A stretch of 64,000 bases of DNA from CAZWSX01 sp964636985 (GTDB taxonomy: Bacteria; Planctomycetota; Planctomycetia; Pirellulales; Pirellulaceae), in assembly GCA_964636985.1 (NCBI GenBank), contig CAZWSX010000001.1, positions 248,001-312,000 on the forward strand. The letters are read 5' to 3'. Made by a program: the position numbers and the translations under genes. Position 1 is the first letter of the stretch. The number at the start of each line of letters is the position of its first letter. A model generated the notes under the pieces. The model was not told the DNA's origin. It made no database searches and worked only from the letters and a program-made list of their open reading frames with translations. Of this stretch, positions 47,947 to 56,805 are shown in pieces.

Positions 47947-48374
47947 CCGTTGAAATCCTTACCGTCCTTGTATCACGATGCGGCGTGACGATAGCACAAT
48001 CACCAAGGCTCTTACCACCGTGAATAAGAACCATTTATCGTCCGCGGCGGAAAACAACATGAATGGTTACGGCCCCCGCGTGCGACAAGTTCTCTGACCG
48101 GGCAACTCACTCGCTACAATCCGCACGCAAGACATGCACTGCCATCACGGTCAGCCGCCGATCGAGGTGAATGCCCGGCGTTGTTTTCGGAATGGGTGTC
48201 GTCTTTGGAAGGGGCCGTAAATCGCGCCTCCAAGCTGGGAATTTCTAGTCAAACTGCTAGCAAAGGTGATCGCCTTTCCAGGGAGTTGCCGATCTCTTTT
48301 CTGCACCGCCGCAAAATGGAATGCCGTTTCTCCCACGGACGTACCATCCTCCCCATTGAGGCGCCGCCACGATC
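47947..48374. other. Intergenic stretch, no gene seen
   Basis: About 430 bases between divergent small genes. The frame at 48181-48612 is overlapped by the BON gene and has an unlikely composition. I see no strong palindrome or promoter boxes. Confidence 0.5.
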
Positions 48375-48710
48375 ATGGCTTCTACCCTTCCTCCACAGCG
48401 AAGTGACAGCGCGCGAAGCAGTACTAAGGTTGTTGGCGATAAGAGATTGCGAGCCGACATGGTTTCGGCCGCCCGCCACGAGAGCGATCACGCGTCCAAC
48501 AGCGAATTGGCAAAGAAAATCCGCGCCGCGATCAATGCCAATCCTTACTTGGCCGGTCGACAGTTGCGATTCGAAGCGGCCAATGGGCGCATCGTGTTGC
48601 GAGGAGTCGTAGCGAGCTGGTTTCAGAAGCAGATGGCGCAGGAAGCCCTCCGCGACGTCGCCGGAACGGCCGAGATCAATAACGAACTGGTCGTTCAGTG
48701 GGGCGCGTAA
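48375..48710 (+). CDS. BON-domain protein
   Basis: 111 residues. A hydrophilic N-terminal part is followed by one BON domain at about 42-109 (LAKKIRAAINANPYLAGRQL, RIVLRGVVASWFQKQMAQEA, ALRDVAGTAEINNELVV). BON domains are usually membrane or periplasmic, but no signal peptide is visible here. Its TAA stop is the loop of a perfect hairpin. It is convergent with the STAS-like gene. Confidence 0.82.
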   Translation: MASTLPPQRSDSARSSTKVVGDKRLRADMVSAARHESDHASNSELAKKIRAAINANPYLAGRQLRFEAANGRIVLRGVVASWFQKQMAQEALRDVAGTAEINNELVVQWGA

Positions 48711-48719
48711 CGCGCCCCA
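48699..48719. terminator. Hairpin at the stop of the BON gene
   Basis: Perfect 9-bp stem TGGGGCGCG TAA CGCGCCCCA whose loop is the TAA stop codon of the BON gene. There is no T run on either strand, so intrinsic termination is uncertain. It lies between two convergent 3' ends. Confidence 0.5.
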
Positions 48720-48731
48720 ACATCCAACGAC

Positions 48732-49115
48732 TCAGCGAGGCTTCGCGGGCATTCGGCCCATCACGGCTTGTTCGCGGTTTTGGAAGGCCGGGAAACGGTC
48801 TTCCAAGCCGGTGACTTCCAGGACTTCGATCTGTCGCAGCGTCAGCCCCGACAGGCGAAGCAGTCCGCCGTGCGACGCGAGCCGCTTGTGCAGGAGCACA
48901 ATCTGGCCGATCAGGACACTGCGAAGGTGTTCGACCAGATCCATCTCGATCACGCACCGCTGGAGAAACTGTTGCTCCAGGGCTTGCCAGATCACTTCCG
49001 CAAGGCGGCAATCGGACATGTCGGCCCCGGCCGGGCAAATCACTTTGGCGAATAGCCAATCGGGACCACGGTCGAATTCCACCGACCAACTCTTCTTGGT
49101 TGCAAGCATCGTCAT
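48732..49115 (-). CDS. STAS-like small protein
   Basis: 127 residues from ATG 49115, which has a strong AGGAGG 7 bases upstream; the longer frame to 49208 is not used. Pattern: strand WSVEFDRGPDWLFAKVIC, then ADMSDCRLAEVIWQALEQQF, CVIEMDLVEHLRSVLIGQIV, LLHKRLASHGGLLRLSGLT, and LRQIEVLEVTGLEDRFPAF. This order fits STAS (anti-sigma antagonist) domains, with a possible phospho-acceptor Ser in SVL. The link to the window's sigma factor is not shown. Confidence 0.7.
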   Translation of the reverse strand: MTMLATKKSWSVEFDRGPDWLFAKVICPAGADMSDCRLAEVIWQALEQQFLQRCVIEMDLVEHLRSVLIGQIVLLHKRLASHGGLLRLSGLTLRQIEVLEVTGLEDRFPAFQNREQAVMGRMPAKPR

Positions 49116-49472
49116 GGCGGTCCTCCTTAGACAGCAACACGAGAAAGCAGCTTGGGAGAGAGCAAACCAAATCGCTGGCTCTACCCTTCCGAGCGTAAAA
49201 GGGTGCACCAGCGCAAAATCACAGAATGGGAGGTAATGCTCCTTAGAGCTGTTTTTTAAGGCGAATCCGTCGCCTTCCTGATGTTATGGCGAATTGGAGA
49301 TCGGCAAGCAAGACAAATGCGAACGAAATTTCGCTTTTGTCAGATTCGCGCTTTGTTTAGGCAAGATCGGGGCCTCACGATCCGGGGGTGAATGGGATAA
49401 AAAGAGGCGTGTTTCGGTTGGCGATAGGTCAACCGCTCCATTCGCCCCTTGTCTCATGAAAGCGACCTCAAA
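49116..49472. other. Intergenic stretch, no gene seen
   Basis: About 357 bases between divergent genes. It should hold promoters for the STAS-like gene and for thiol peroxidase. GCGAACGAAATTTCGCTTTTGT near 49319-49341 is a short imperfect palindrome (CGAAATTTCG) that could be an operator, but this is a guess. Confidence 0.4.
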
Positions 49473-49991
49473 ATGAACCGCGAAGGCGCCGTAACCTTTA
49501 AGGGAAACCCCGTAACCCTGGTCGGACCGGAAATCAAAGCCGGCCAGCCCGCTCCCGACTTTACCGTTCGCTTCTTTGAAGGGGGCCTCAAGACGATCAC
49601 CAAGGCCGACCTGGCCGGCAAGCCGACGCTGATCAGCGTTGTTCCGTCGCTCGATACCGGCGTTTGCAAGATTCAGACGCAAAAGTTCAACAAGGAAGTG
49701 GGCGCGCTTGGCGACAAGATCAACGCCGTCACCATCAGCCTCGATTTGCCCTTCGCCCAAAACCGCTTTTGCGGCGCGGAAGACATCAAGAGCATGCGGG
49801 TCGCCAGCGACTACTTCGATCGCAACTTCGGCACCTCCTACGGGATGTTGATCGACCAATTGAAACTCCTCGCCCGCGGCGCGTTCGTCCTCGATTCGAA
49901 GGGGAACGTCGTCTACGCCGAAACGTGCAAAGAAGTGACCGACGAACCCAAGTACGATGCCGCTCTGGCCGCTCTCAAGTCGGCCAGCTAA
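49473..49991 (+). CDS. tpx: Thiol peroxidase (Tpx)
   Basis: Atypical 2-Cys peroxiredoxin, 172 residues, that reduces hydroperoxides with thioredoxin. ATG 49473 fits the family start (MNREGAVTFKGNPVTLVG); a TTG at 49449 does not. The peroxidatic motif is SLDTGVCKIQ with C65; the resolving C100 is in NRFCGA, 35 residues later, as in E. coli Tpx (C61/C95). The family segment PDFTVRFFEGGLKTIT is also seen. It is convergent with the HTTM gene, 7 bases apart. Confidence 0.95.
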   Translation: MNREGAVTFKGNPVTLVGPEIKAGQPAPDFTVRFFEGGLKTITKADLAGKPTLISVVPSLDTGVCKIQTQKFNKEVGALGDKINAVTISLDLPFAQNRFCGAEDIKSMRVASDYFDRNFGTSYGMLIDQLKLLARGAFVLDSKGNVVYAETCKEVTDEPKYDAALAALKSAS

Positions 49992-49998
49992 GCATTCT

Positions 49999-51084
49999 TT
50001 AGCGTCGCTTCGCGCGAGGCGATTTGGTGCCGTCCATCTTTGGGGACGGCGCCGCAGGAGATGACGCGTCCACTATCGCGGCTTTCGGTGCTGGTTTGAT
50101 CCAAAACAGGCGCCAGGCGACCGCCTCGACGAACGCCGGATCGAGAAACGCGCAGTTTCCGATGATCATCATCGTGCCGAAGGTGATCATCCCCAAGCAC
50201 AGCCCGATGCCCGCATGCACGGCGAAGGCCATTCCCAAGGCGATGGGGCGCGACCATCGCGGCCAGACCAGGAAGGGGTAAAACGTCTCCCAGAATACGG
50301 TGGCGTGCGACAAGAGAGCCAGCAGCCAGGGGAATCGAACGGTCCACTGCATGTCGACCGAGCGGTACTCGGGAATGGCGAAGGCGTAAAGCAGCGCGCT
50401 ACCGTCGGCCCACAAGTCGCCGCGCATTTTTCCGATGCCGCCAAACAGGTAGATGATGCACATGTGCAACTGCATCAGCCGGATGGCCACCGTCGTCCAC
50501 GGCGAACTCTTCACCGGCAAGACCGTTCCAGCACGGCGATTTGCAAGCCATCGGTCGACCGACCAGATATCGCCCGAGGGGCCGACCATCAAGTAGGTTG
50601 CGATCAATGCGTTAACCTGATCGAGCCCGAACTGTGCCCCAACCAGGCGGTGACAGTAGGAGATGGTCATGGCCCAGGTCCCGACTGCCATGATGCGCGT
50701 TTGCCACCCGACAACCAGAGACGCCATGACCAAAAGTCCGGCGACGTGTTGTGCGTACAAGAGCGTAGGCGATTGGATGTACCACAAGTGGCTCCAGGGA
50801 CCGGGGCCTTCGCTGTTGAGCGCGCGGGACGCTTCGATATCGATCCAACTTCGCGGACCGCAAAACGCGTTCAGGTCCCACAGCCAAACCAGGTGCGTGT
50901 AGAAGATCATCAGACCGCCAGCGATCCGCATGAACGCCAGGGTATGCGGTTGGCTAGGCGTGAACCAAAACCGGTTCCACCCGCTGACGGCGGTGCGCAG
51001 CCAATCCCCCACGGCAGCGACGGCGAGGCCGGCCGAGGAAGTGCCGGCTATTTGTTCTTGGGAGATGGCGTCGCTCGGTTCCAC
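49999..51084 (-). CDS. HTTM-domain multi-pass membrane protein
   Basis: 361 residues with five to seven likely transmembrane helices (TLAFMRIAGGLMIFYTHLVW, HVAGLLVMASLVVGW, LMQLHMCIIYLFGGIGKM, AVHAGIGLCLGMITFG). Conserved HTTM features include YTHLVWLWDLNAFCG near the start and DGSALLYAF with IYLFGGIGKMRG. HTTM covers vitamin-K-dependent gamma-carboxylase relatives; bacterial members have unknown activity. The GTG start at 51084 lies 37 bases inside the previous gene. The C terminus is Lys/Pro/Ala-rich. Confidence 0.88.
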   Translation of the reverse strand: MEPSDAISQEQIAGTSSAGLAVAAVGDWLRTAVSGWNRFWFTPSQPHTLAFMRIAGGLMIFYTHLVWLWDLNAFCGPRSWIDIEASRALNSEGPGPWSHLWYIQSPTLLYAQHVAGLLVMASLVVGWQTRIMAVGTWAMTISYCHRLVGAQFGLDQVNALIATYLMVGPSGDIWSVDRWLANRRAGTVLPVKSSPWTTVAIRLMQLHMCIIYLFGGIGKMRGDLWADGSALLYAFAIPEYRSVDMQWTVRFPWLLALLSHATVFWETFYPFLVWPRWSRPIALGMAFAVHAGIGLCLGMITFGTMMIIGNCAFLDPAFVEAVAWRLFWIKPAPKAAIVDASSPAAPSPKMDGTKSPRAKRR

Positions 51085-51812
51085 GGCAGGGGTTCGCGGT
51101 CGGGGGTTTCGGATAGGGAGTCGTAGTATTCGTTCGCCTCGCCATCGACTCGTTCGCGGATATCGTCGGGGCTCAGCAGGAGATGCTCTACGCGCGTAAG
51201 CTTGATCTCCTCGATTTCACCTTCGGCTTCGTATAAAGAGCGAATGTGGTCGGTTAGCGAGTTCCGGAATTTTTCGTAGACGCGCCGCCGAGCTTTCCAC
51301 TCTGCGATGACGGTCGGCAGATTGTCTTTCGCCCGGCGGTATTCCCGTTTGTCGCGCGGTGGTGCGCCGTCCGGCAGCGCAGGAATCAATTGCGGCTCGT
51401 CGGGCGACGCGTACGAGTTGTGGTACGCCTCGGCAATCATGAAGTGCCGGTGGTAGAGCAACCGCGGCCAGTGCTTGTCGAGATCGGGCAGCTTGCCCGA
51501 CTCCTTTCGCCCGTCGGCAAACCGAACTTCGTAGTGAATCAAATGGGCGGGGCCTGGATCAGGAGCGAAAAAAGCATAGCCGTGGCTCACGTACATGAAC
51601 CGTGTATAGGGTTCGATAAACAATCGAACGGGGCCCGAGGCGGGAGAATTGGACCCGGTCCTGGCGAGTGTAGAAACGTGAAACGGCGTGATAAACACGG
51701 CGAAAACGTGAAACGCAATCACCGCGCTGGCAATCCATCGCACCGCTGGCGACAGGCCGTCGTTGGCGCTCAAGGGCGGGTTAGTCGATGACGGCTCCAT
51801 ATCGGAAGTCAT
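51048..51812 (-). CDS. Membrane-anchored protein paired with HTTM gene
   Basis: 254 residues from ATG 51812 (or 51800). One N-terminal membrane helix (AVRWIASAVIAFHVFAVFIT) followed by an external region with GYAFFAPDPGPAHLIHYEVR and DKHWPRLLYHRHFMIAEAYH. A charged helical C-terminal half follows. No named family is recognised. Its 3' end overlaps the HTTM gene by 37 bases, and in planctomycetes such a partner next to HTTM proteins seems recurrent (memory, not shown here). The two probably work together. Confidence 0.72.
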   Translation of the reverse strand: MTSDMEPSSTNPPLSANDGLSPAVRWIASAVIAFHVFAVFITPFHVSTLARTGSNSPASGPVRLFIEPYTRFMYVSHGYAFFAPDPGPAHLIHYEVRFADGRKESGKLPDLDKHWPRLLYHRHFMIAEAYHNSYASPDEPQLIPALPDGAPPRDKREYRRAKDNLPTVIAEWKARRRVYEKFRNSLTDHIRSLYEAEGEIEEIKLTRVEHLLLSPDDIRERVDGEANEYYDSLSETPDREPLPWNRATPSPKNK

Positions 51813-51931
51813 CGGATTGCCGCGCCGTCTCCCCAAGGCAAACGAGCCCGCTCGCTAAGACCCGTTCCATCCTTGGCAACGAGGCCGATTCTTTGGCGAA
51901 ACCCGAGCGGGTCTAGCTAACCGTCAAGAAA

Positions 51932-51962
51932 CGAAAAACCGGAAGCTTTGTAGCTTCCGGTT
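51932..51962 (-). terminator. Rho-independent terminator after the Gly/Ser-rich gene
   Basis: Perfect 11-bp stem, AACCGGAAGCT and AGCTTCCGGTT (51937-51947 and 51952-51962), with loop TTGT. Read on the minus strand, the stem runs into TTTTTCG, so it ends the transcript of the gene at 51996-53090. Confidence 0.9.
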
Positions 51963-51995
51963 CTCGATGTTTCTTAGTCGACGATCCGGCTGTCG

Positions 51996-53090
51996 CTATC
52001 GAGCGTCGGCCAGCGAGGAATCGTTGAAGTCGAACGACAGTTCGCGATCGTCACCTGCCTTGAGCATGAGGTTTTGCTCTTTGGTCAAGGTTTGGCCGTT
52101 GACGACGTGCGAAACGCGGACGACGTAGTTGCTCCACTCTTCACCGGCCTTGAGGGCCTTGGTGCGGTAGACGCGGGTTTCGCCAGTGGCGTTCGTGGCG
52201 TTACCAGCCAGGAAAACCTTGGCGCCTTCGGGAACCTTTACGGTCAGCTTGGTTTCGACCTTTTCGACGGCAACCGCGTTGGTTTCGAAATCGAAGGCCA
52301 GACGCGTGGTCTTGCCGGCACGAACCGTGACCTTGCGGGTTTCTTCGACTTCTTGGCCGTTGCGGACCACAATCGCCTTCACGTCGTAAGCGTAGTCGAC
52401 GTTCGAGTCCAAACCACGCGAAACGTATTCGCGATGCGAACCAGGAGTCTTGGTTTCGACGCCGTTGACGAAAATCTTGGCGTCGCTGGGCAGGTCGATC
52501 GTCAGCAGGCCGTCGTTCATCGAGGTCGAGCTTTGGGCGCCCGCGTCTTCATCCTTCACCGGTGGTGCAGGAGGAGCCGACGGAGCCGCTGGGCTCACGA
52601 TGACCGGTGCGTATTGGGTATCGATGATGGTGCCACCGTAGTAGCTACCGCCACTCGAGCCACCGCTCGAACCGCCCGAGTAGTAGTGACCCGAGCTGCC
52701 GCCCGAGTAATAGTGGCCGGACGATCCGCCGCCAGAAGATCCACCGTAGTAGCCGCGGCTTCCGCCGCTGCTGCTGTAAACCACGCGGGGATGGCAGTGG
52801 AAACGAGCGTGAAGTCGCGAGAAGAGTCCCGAGCTACCGCCACTGGACCCGCCGCTTGAACCGCGTGATCCCCAGCTGCCGCCGGACGAACCACCCGACG
52901 AACCCCAGCTGCCGCCCGAGGACCCGCCCGACGAACCCCAGGAACCTCGCGATCCCCAAGAGCCTGAGCTACCCCCCGAACTACCCCACGAGCCGCCCGA
53001 GCTTCCCCAACCGGCGTGGGCGTCGGACGCCAATGTGAATCCAATCGCAGCCGCGACGCACACCGTCGCAACTAGGTTCTTAACGAGCAT
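51996..53090 (-). CDS. Exported Gly/Ser-rich protein with two TIGR03000-like domains
   Basis: 364 residues from ATG 53090, which has GGGAG upstream. Signal peptide about 1-26 (VATVCVAAAIGFTLASDAHA). A repetitive part of about 125 residues built from GSSGG, GSWGS and SGHYYSGG follows. Then come two domains like TIGR03000, found widely in planctomycetes: LTIDLPSDAKIFVNGVETKT with AFDF at its end, and LTVKVPEGAKVFLAGNATNA with SFDFND at its end. A surface or cell-envelope role is likely. It has its own terminator and apparently its own promoter. Confidence 0.88.
   Translation of the reverse strand: MLVKNLVATVCVAAAIGFTLASDAHAGWGSSGGSWGSSGGSSGSWGSRGSWGSSGGSSGGSWGSSGGSSGGSWGSRGSSGGSSGGSSGLFSRLHARFHCHPRVVYSSSGGSRGYYGGSSGGGSSGHYYSGGSSGHYYSGGSSGGSSGGSYYGGTIIDTQYAPVIVSPAAPSAPPAPPVKDEDAGAQSSTSMNDGLLTIDLPSDAKIFVNGVETKTPGSHREYVSRGLDSNVDYAYDVKAIVVRNGQEVEETRKVTVRAGKTTRLAFDFETNAVAVEKVETKLTVKVPEGAKVFLAGNATNATGETRVYRTKALKAGEEWSNYVVRVSHVVNGQTLTKEQNLMLKAGDDRELSFDFNDSSLADAR
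52640..53012 (-). repeat. Gly/Ser-coding low-complexity tract
   Basis: Degenerate tandem repeats of about 9-24 bases coding GSSGGSWGS and SGHYYSGG units within the exported protein gene. Codons vary between copies, so selection seems to be on the protein rather than on the DNA. Confidence 0.8.
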
Positions 53091-53327
53091 AGATGCTCTC
53101 CCTGGCACAGATTACCCAGAACTCCGAGTCAACGCAAAAAGCAACATACCAAGGGTAGTTCGCATTTCAAGCAGTTGAAAGCAAATTTCCGACGTGTTGG
53201 ATTTGTCAGAGAGTCCGGTTTTTCGGGCAATTTCGTCGCGTTTCTCAGAGATTTTGACTTGCCGCGACGGCAGCGCACGAGAGAACCGCGCGCACTCTAG
53301 GTCAGTAAGAAGCGAATGCAATAGTGA

Positions 53328-54581
53328 CTATTGCTTTTCGATCCTAACGTTGTCGACTTCCAATTTGCCGACCGCGCCAAACAGTCCAATCCGCAAGATC
53401 GCTTCGCGCGTTCCCTTGGGGACATCGATCTCGAGCGTCTTCCGGCCCCACTGGGATGTACCAGTAAATCGTCCCATGTGGAGGAACTTAAGTTCCTTGC
53501 GGTCTTTGTCGTACAAGGTCACCGCGATGGTGGCATATTCGCTGTCGTCCGCGCCGTAGCGGATTTCGGTCTCGCGAATCATCGCCGACAACTTGATTCG
53601 CTTTACGCGTTGGCCGTCGAGCGATAGTCCTTGCAAGATCTGCGCTGGGTTGCCGGGCTCGGAGTTCTCCATTCGCAGGTAATGTTTCCCCTCGGGCGCC
53701 TTATCGTCGGCGACCCACTCGATATTGCGCTCGTAGTACCAACCCGGCTGCGCGCCGCTTTCGAAGGCTTGTTCTTCGAAACCCCCGTTGGCAACGGCGG
53801 GATTATCGGGATCAGGCTTCACCAGCCGATTGTCTTCGGCCTTGCCCGTCATGGGAACAAATAGCGTGGGGAGCAGCGCCTCCGATTCCAGCTTGCCATC
53901 GACCTTGCGGAACAGATACAGGGTTTGCGAGTAGCGCTCGCCAACGGGAACGACGATCCGCCCTCCCTCGGCGAGTTGGTCAACCAGCGGTTGCGGGACT
54001 TTCTCCGGCGAGCACGTCACGATGATTTTGTCGAACGGCGCATGCTCGGCCCAGCCTTGGTATCCGTCTCCCACTTTGGTGGTGATGTTCTTGTAGCCCA
54101 ATTTCTTCAAGAGTGCCGCGGCCTTTTTTCCCAGCGGTTCCACGATCTCAATGGAATAAACCTGCTTTACCAGCGGCGACAGAACGGCAGCCTGGAAACC
54201 GCTGCCGGTGCCGATTTCGAGAACTTTGTCCTCGGGCTTGGGATCGAGGGCCTCGGTCATGTAGGCCACGATGAACGGCGATGAGATGGTCTGCTTGTCG
54301 CCGATTGGCAGCGCCATGTCTTTGTAGGCTTTGTCCTGATCTTTGGAGTTCACAAATTCGTGCCGGCGGGTGTCGTTCATCGCCTTGAGCACGCGCTCGC
54401 TCTTCACGCCCGCCGCTTTGATGTAATTCTCGACCATGTATTTGCGACGCGCGGTGAATTCCCCTTGCGCGTTCGCTTGTCGGACGGCTGGGAACCAGAA
54501 GACCGCAAATAGAATCGCCAAGATCAACGTCAGCGGTCGGATGCGCGATGTCGAAACGGACGGGAAGACGAAACGACACAT
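53328..54581 (-). CDS. pcm: Exported protein-L-isoaspartate O-methyltransferase with C-terminal sandwich
   Basis: 417 residues from ATG 54581; GGGAGAG lies before it. Signal peptide or anchor about 15-38 (PLTLILAILFAVFWFPAVRQ). The PCMT domain covers about 45-260, with QTISSPFIVAYMTE at 97-110 and the SAM motif LEIGTGSGFQAA at 121-132, then GDGYQGWAEHAPFDKIIVT. The usual enzyme is about 210-230 residues and cytosolic. Here about 140 more residues form a beta-sandwich (NGGFEEQAFESGAQPGWYYE, RIKLSAMIRETEIRYG, LEVDNVRIEKQ), like carbohydrate-binding modules. SAM supply outside the membrane is a puzzle. Confidence 0.9.
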   Translation of the reverse strand: MCRFVFPSVSTSRIRPLTLILAILFAVFWFPAVRQANAQGEFTARRKYMVENYIKAAGVKSERVLKAMNDTRRHEFVNSKDQDKAYKDMALPIGDKQTISSPFIVAYMTEALDPKPEDKVLEIGTGSGFQAAVLSPLVKQVYSIEIVEPLGKKAAALLKKLGYKNITTKVGDGYQGWAEHAPFDKIIVTCSPEKVPQPLVDQLAEGGRIVVPVGERYSQTLYLFRKVDGKLESEALLPTLFVPMTGKAEDNRLVKPDPDNPAVANGGFEEQAFESGAQPGWYYERNIEWVADDKAPEGKHYLRMENSEPGNPAQILQGLSLDGQRVKRIKLSAMIRETEIRYGADDSEYATIAVTLYDKDRKELKFLHMGRFTGTSQWGRKTLEIDVPKGTREAILRIGLFGAVGKLEVDNVRIEKQ

Positions 54582-54751
54582 GAAATGCTCTCCCAACAGT
54601 GCCCCAAGCCTACGACGATTCAAGTATAACGATAGGCGGTATCTCCAGGCGACAAACCCGGTGATGTTGTGCCAGAAAGTGCAGCCCTGGAGTCCCTTCA
54701 ACCCCGCCTTCCTAACCCTCCAACGCACACGAATCAGCTAAAGAAACTGTC

Positions 54752-55549
54752 ATGCGAACCAATGCCGCCAAAGCAAAGCTTAAGTCGGGCGAAACGACGT
54801 ACGGAACCTGGCTCTCCCTCGGCGATCTTTACGCCACGCGAACCATCGCTCGCAGCGGCTTCGATTGGCTGACGCTCGACATGGAACACTCGGCGATCGA
54901 CTGGTCGCAAGCCACCACATTGTTCGCGGCGATCGCCGATGCCGGCTGCGTGCCGCTGGCCCGCGTTCCGGAAGGAACCCACTTCTACATCAAACGCGCG
55001 CTCGACGCTGGCGCGTGGGGCATTGTGGTGCCGATGGTCGACACGGTCGAACAGGCCCGCATCGCCATCGCGGCCGCCAAGTATCCGCCGACAGGCAATC
55101 GCAGCATTGGCGGCGGCATGAACTCGTTGAACTTCGAGACCAGTTCGGCTGAGTATTACTTGAAGGCCAACGACGAGATCATGGTCATCCTGATGACCGA
55201 GAGCCCGACTGGCATCAAAAATGCACCCGAGATCTACAGCTTGCCCGGCGTCGATGCCATTTTCATCGGTCCCAACGACCTGCGCTACCAAATGCGCAAG
55301 AAGGACGGCACCTTCCCTACCCCGGAAGAACACGAAGCGGCCGTGCAAGAAGTGATCCGCGTCGGCAAGAAAACGGGATGCCCCACGGGAATCCACGCCA
55401 TGAGCGCCGAAGAAGCACTGATGCGTCACGAGCAAGGGATGCGGTTTCTGGCCGTCGGCAGCGAACTGCGGATGATGAGCGTCGAAGCGGAAAAGACGGT
55501 CAAGACGCTGTGGCCCGACCGTCAACGCAAAGAAGGCGTCAAGTACTAA
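54752..55549 (+). CDS. HpcH/HpaI-type class II aldolase
   Basis: 265 residues. TIM-barrel metal-dependent aldolase for 2-keto-3-deoxy acids. H46 in DMEHSAID is the likely base, R71 in LARVPEG, metal ligands E150 in MTESPTG and D176 in FIGPNDL, all as in HpaI/RhmA-type enzymes. The substrate is a keto acid, exact one unknown. It is first in a run with UPF0261 and PEP-hydrolase-like genes on the same strand (32-base gap to the next). Confidence 0.93.
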   Translation: MRTNAAKAKLKSGETTYGTWLSLGDLYATRTIARSGFDWLTLDMEHSAIDWSQATTLFAAIADAGCVPLARVPEGTHFYIKRALDAGAWGIVVPMVDTVEQARIAIAAAKYPPTGNRSIGGGMNSLNFETSSAEYYLKANDEIMVILMTESPTGIKNAPEIYSLPGVDAIFIGPNDLRYQMRKKDGTFPTPEEHEAAVQEVIRVGKKTGCPTGIHAMSAEEALMRHEQGMRFLAVGSELRMMSVEAEKTVKTLWPDRQRKEGVKY

Positions 55550-55581
55550 TCAAGTGATTGCGCCCACAAGGGAACTCGGCG

Positions 55582-56805
55582 ATGTTCGTCTACCTGATTG
55601 CGACCCTCGATACCAAGGGTCCCGAAGCGGAGTACGTGCGCGACCGCCTGGTGGCCGCGGGCGTTCAAGTTCGCATCGTCGATGCCGGTTGCCTTGGCGA
55701 ACCAACAACCAAGGCCGACGTTTCTCGCGAAGACGTCTTCGCCGCGGCCGGTAGCTCGGTCGCCGTGATGCGCGAAAAGAATGATCGCGGCGCGGCCATC
55801 GAAAAAGGCGCCCATGGTGTCGCTTCGCTCGTCAAGCAAGCCCACGAGCGGGGCGAAGTTGTCGGCGTGATTTCGTTGGGCGGCTCTGCCGGAACGACCA
55901 TCGGCACCACCGCCATGCGAGCCCTGCCGCTGGAAGTCCCCAAGGTGATGGTCTCGACACTGGCCTCGGGCAACACCCGATCGTTTGTCGGTGACAAAAA
56001 CCTGGTGATGATCAACTCGGTGGTCGATATCGCGGGGATCAACCGGATCAGCCGCATCGTGCTCGACCACGCCGCGGCCGCCATGGCGGGGATGCTCAAG
56101 TGGCCCAGCGAGCCTTCCAAAGACGATCGCCCGCTGGTTGCGGCGACGATGTTCGGCGTGACGACACCGTGCGTGCAGCACGCGCGCTCGATTTTGGAGA
56201 AGGCCGGCTGCGAAGTCCTCGTCTTCCACGCAACGGGGAGCGGCGGCCAGGCCATGGAATCGCTTATCCGCGACGGCGCCATTTCCGGCGTCCTTGATGT
56301 GACGACCACAGAACTGGCCGACCAACTGGTGGGTGGCGTCCTTTCGGCTGGTCCCACGCGGCTGACGGCCGCCGGCGCGATGGGCATTCCGCAAGTAGTC
56401 TCGGTTGGTGCCCTCGATATGGTCAACTTTGGCCCGATCGACACAGTGCCCGAAAAGTTCCGTCACCGGAAATTCCACGTTCACAATGCGAACGTCACGC
56501 TCATGCGGACCACGGCCGACGAGAACGCGGCGCTCGGCAAGGAAATCGGGGAGAAGCTCACCCTCGCCACAGGGCCGGTGAAACTTTTCATTCCGCTGCA
56601 AGGCGTTTCGGCGATCGACCGCGCGGGGCAACCTTTCGACGCCCCTTCCGCCAAGGAAGCGTTGTTCACGAACTTGCGAAATGGTTTGAGCGCTAGCTCA
56701 CGAGTCGAACTCGACCTCCATATCAACGACCCCGCCTTCGCGGAAGCCATGGCCAACGAACTGCTGCGGCAAATGGCCGAAAAGAAGGCCGCCGCCAAGG
56801 CCTAA
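55582..56805 (+). CDS. UPF0261 / Tm-1-like ATP-binding protein
   Basis: 407 residues from ATG 55582; a TTG at 55558 is not used. The UPF0261 signature is at the start (VYLIATLDTKGPEAEYVRDR) with GVISLGGSAGTTIGTTAMRA and VSTLASGNTRSFVGDKNLVM. This domain equals the N-terminal, ATP-binding half of the tomato Tm-1 virus-resistance protein. The C-terminal half of Tm-1 matches the next gene. Function in bacteria is unclear; the position next to HpcH/HpaI suggests catabolism. Confidence 0.92.
   Translation: MFVYLIATLDTKGPEAEYVRDRLVAAGVQVRIVDAGCLGEPTTKADVSREDVFAAAGSSVAVMREKNDRGAAIEKGAHGVASLVKQAHERGEVVGVISLGGSAGTTIGTTAMRALPLEVPKVMVSTLASGNTRSFVGDKNLVMINSVVDIAGINRISRIVLDHAAAAMAGMLKWPSEPSKDDRPLVAATMFGVTTPCVQHARSILEKAGCEVLVFHATGSGGQAMESLIRDGAISGVLDVTTTELADQLVGGVLSAGPTRLTAAGAMGIPQVVSVGALDMVNFGPIDTVPEKFRHRKFHVHNANVTLMRTTADENAALGKEIGEKLTLATGPVKLFIPLQGVSAIDRAGQPFDAPSAKEALFTNLRNGLSASSRVELDLHINDPAFAEAMANELLRQMAEKKAAAKA

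Noticed and set aside
48181..48612. Plus-strand frame of 143 codons
   Set aside because: Overlaps the BON gene in another frame and has an unlikely composition.
52074..52859. Plus-strand frame with Ala/Thr/Val repeats
   Set aside because: Antisense to the Gly/Ser-rich protein gene; repeats are the complement of its repeat codons.
52640..53012. Regular repeats considered as a CRISPR or satellite array
   Set aside because: The units are coding, vary in length and codons, and have no spacers.
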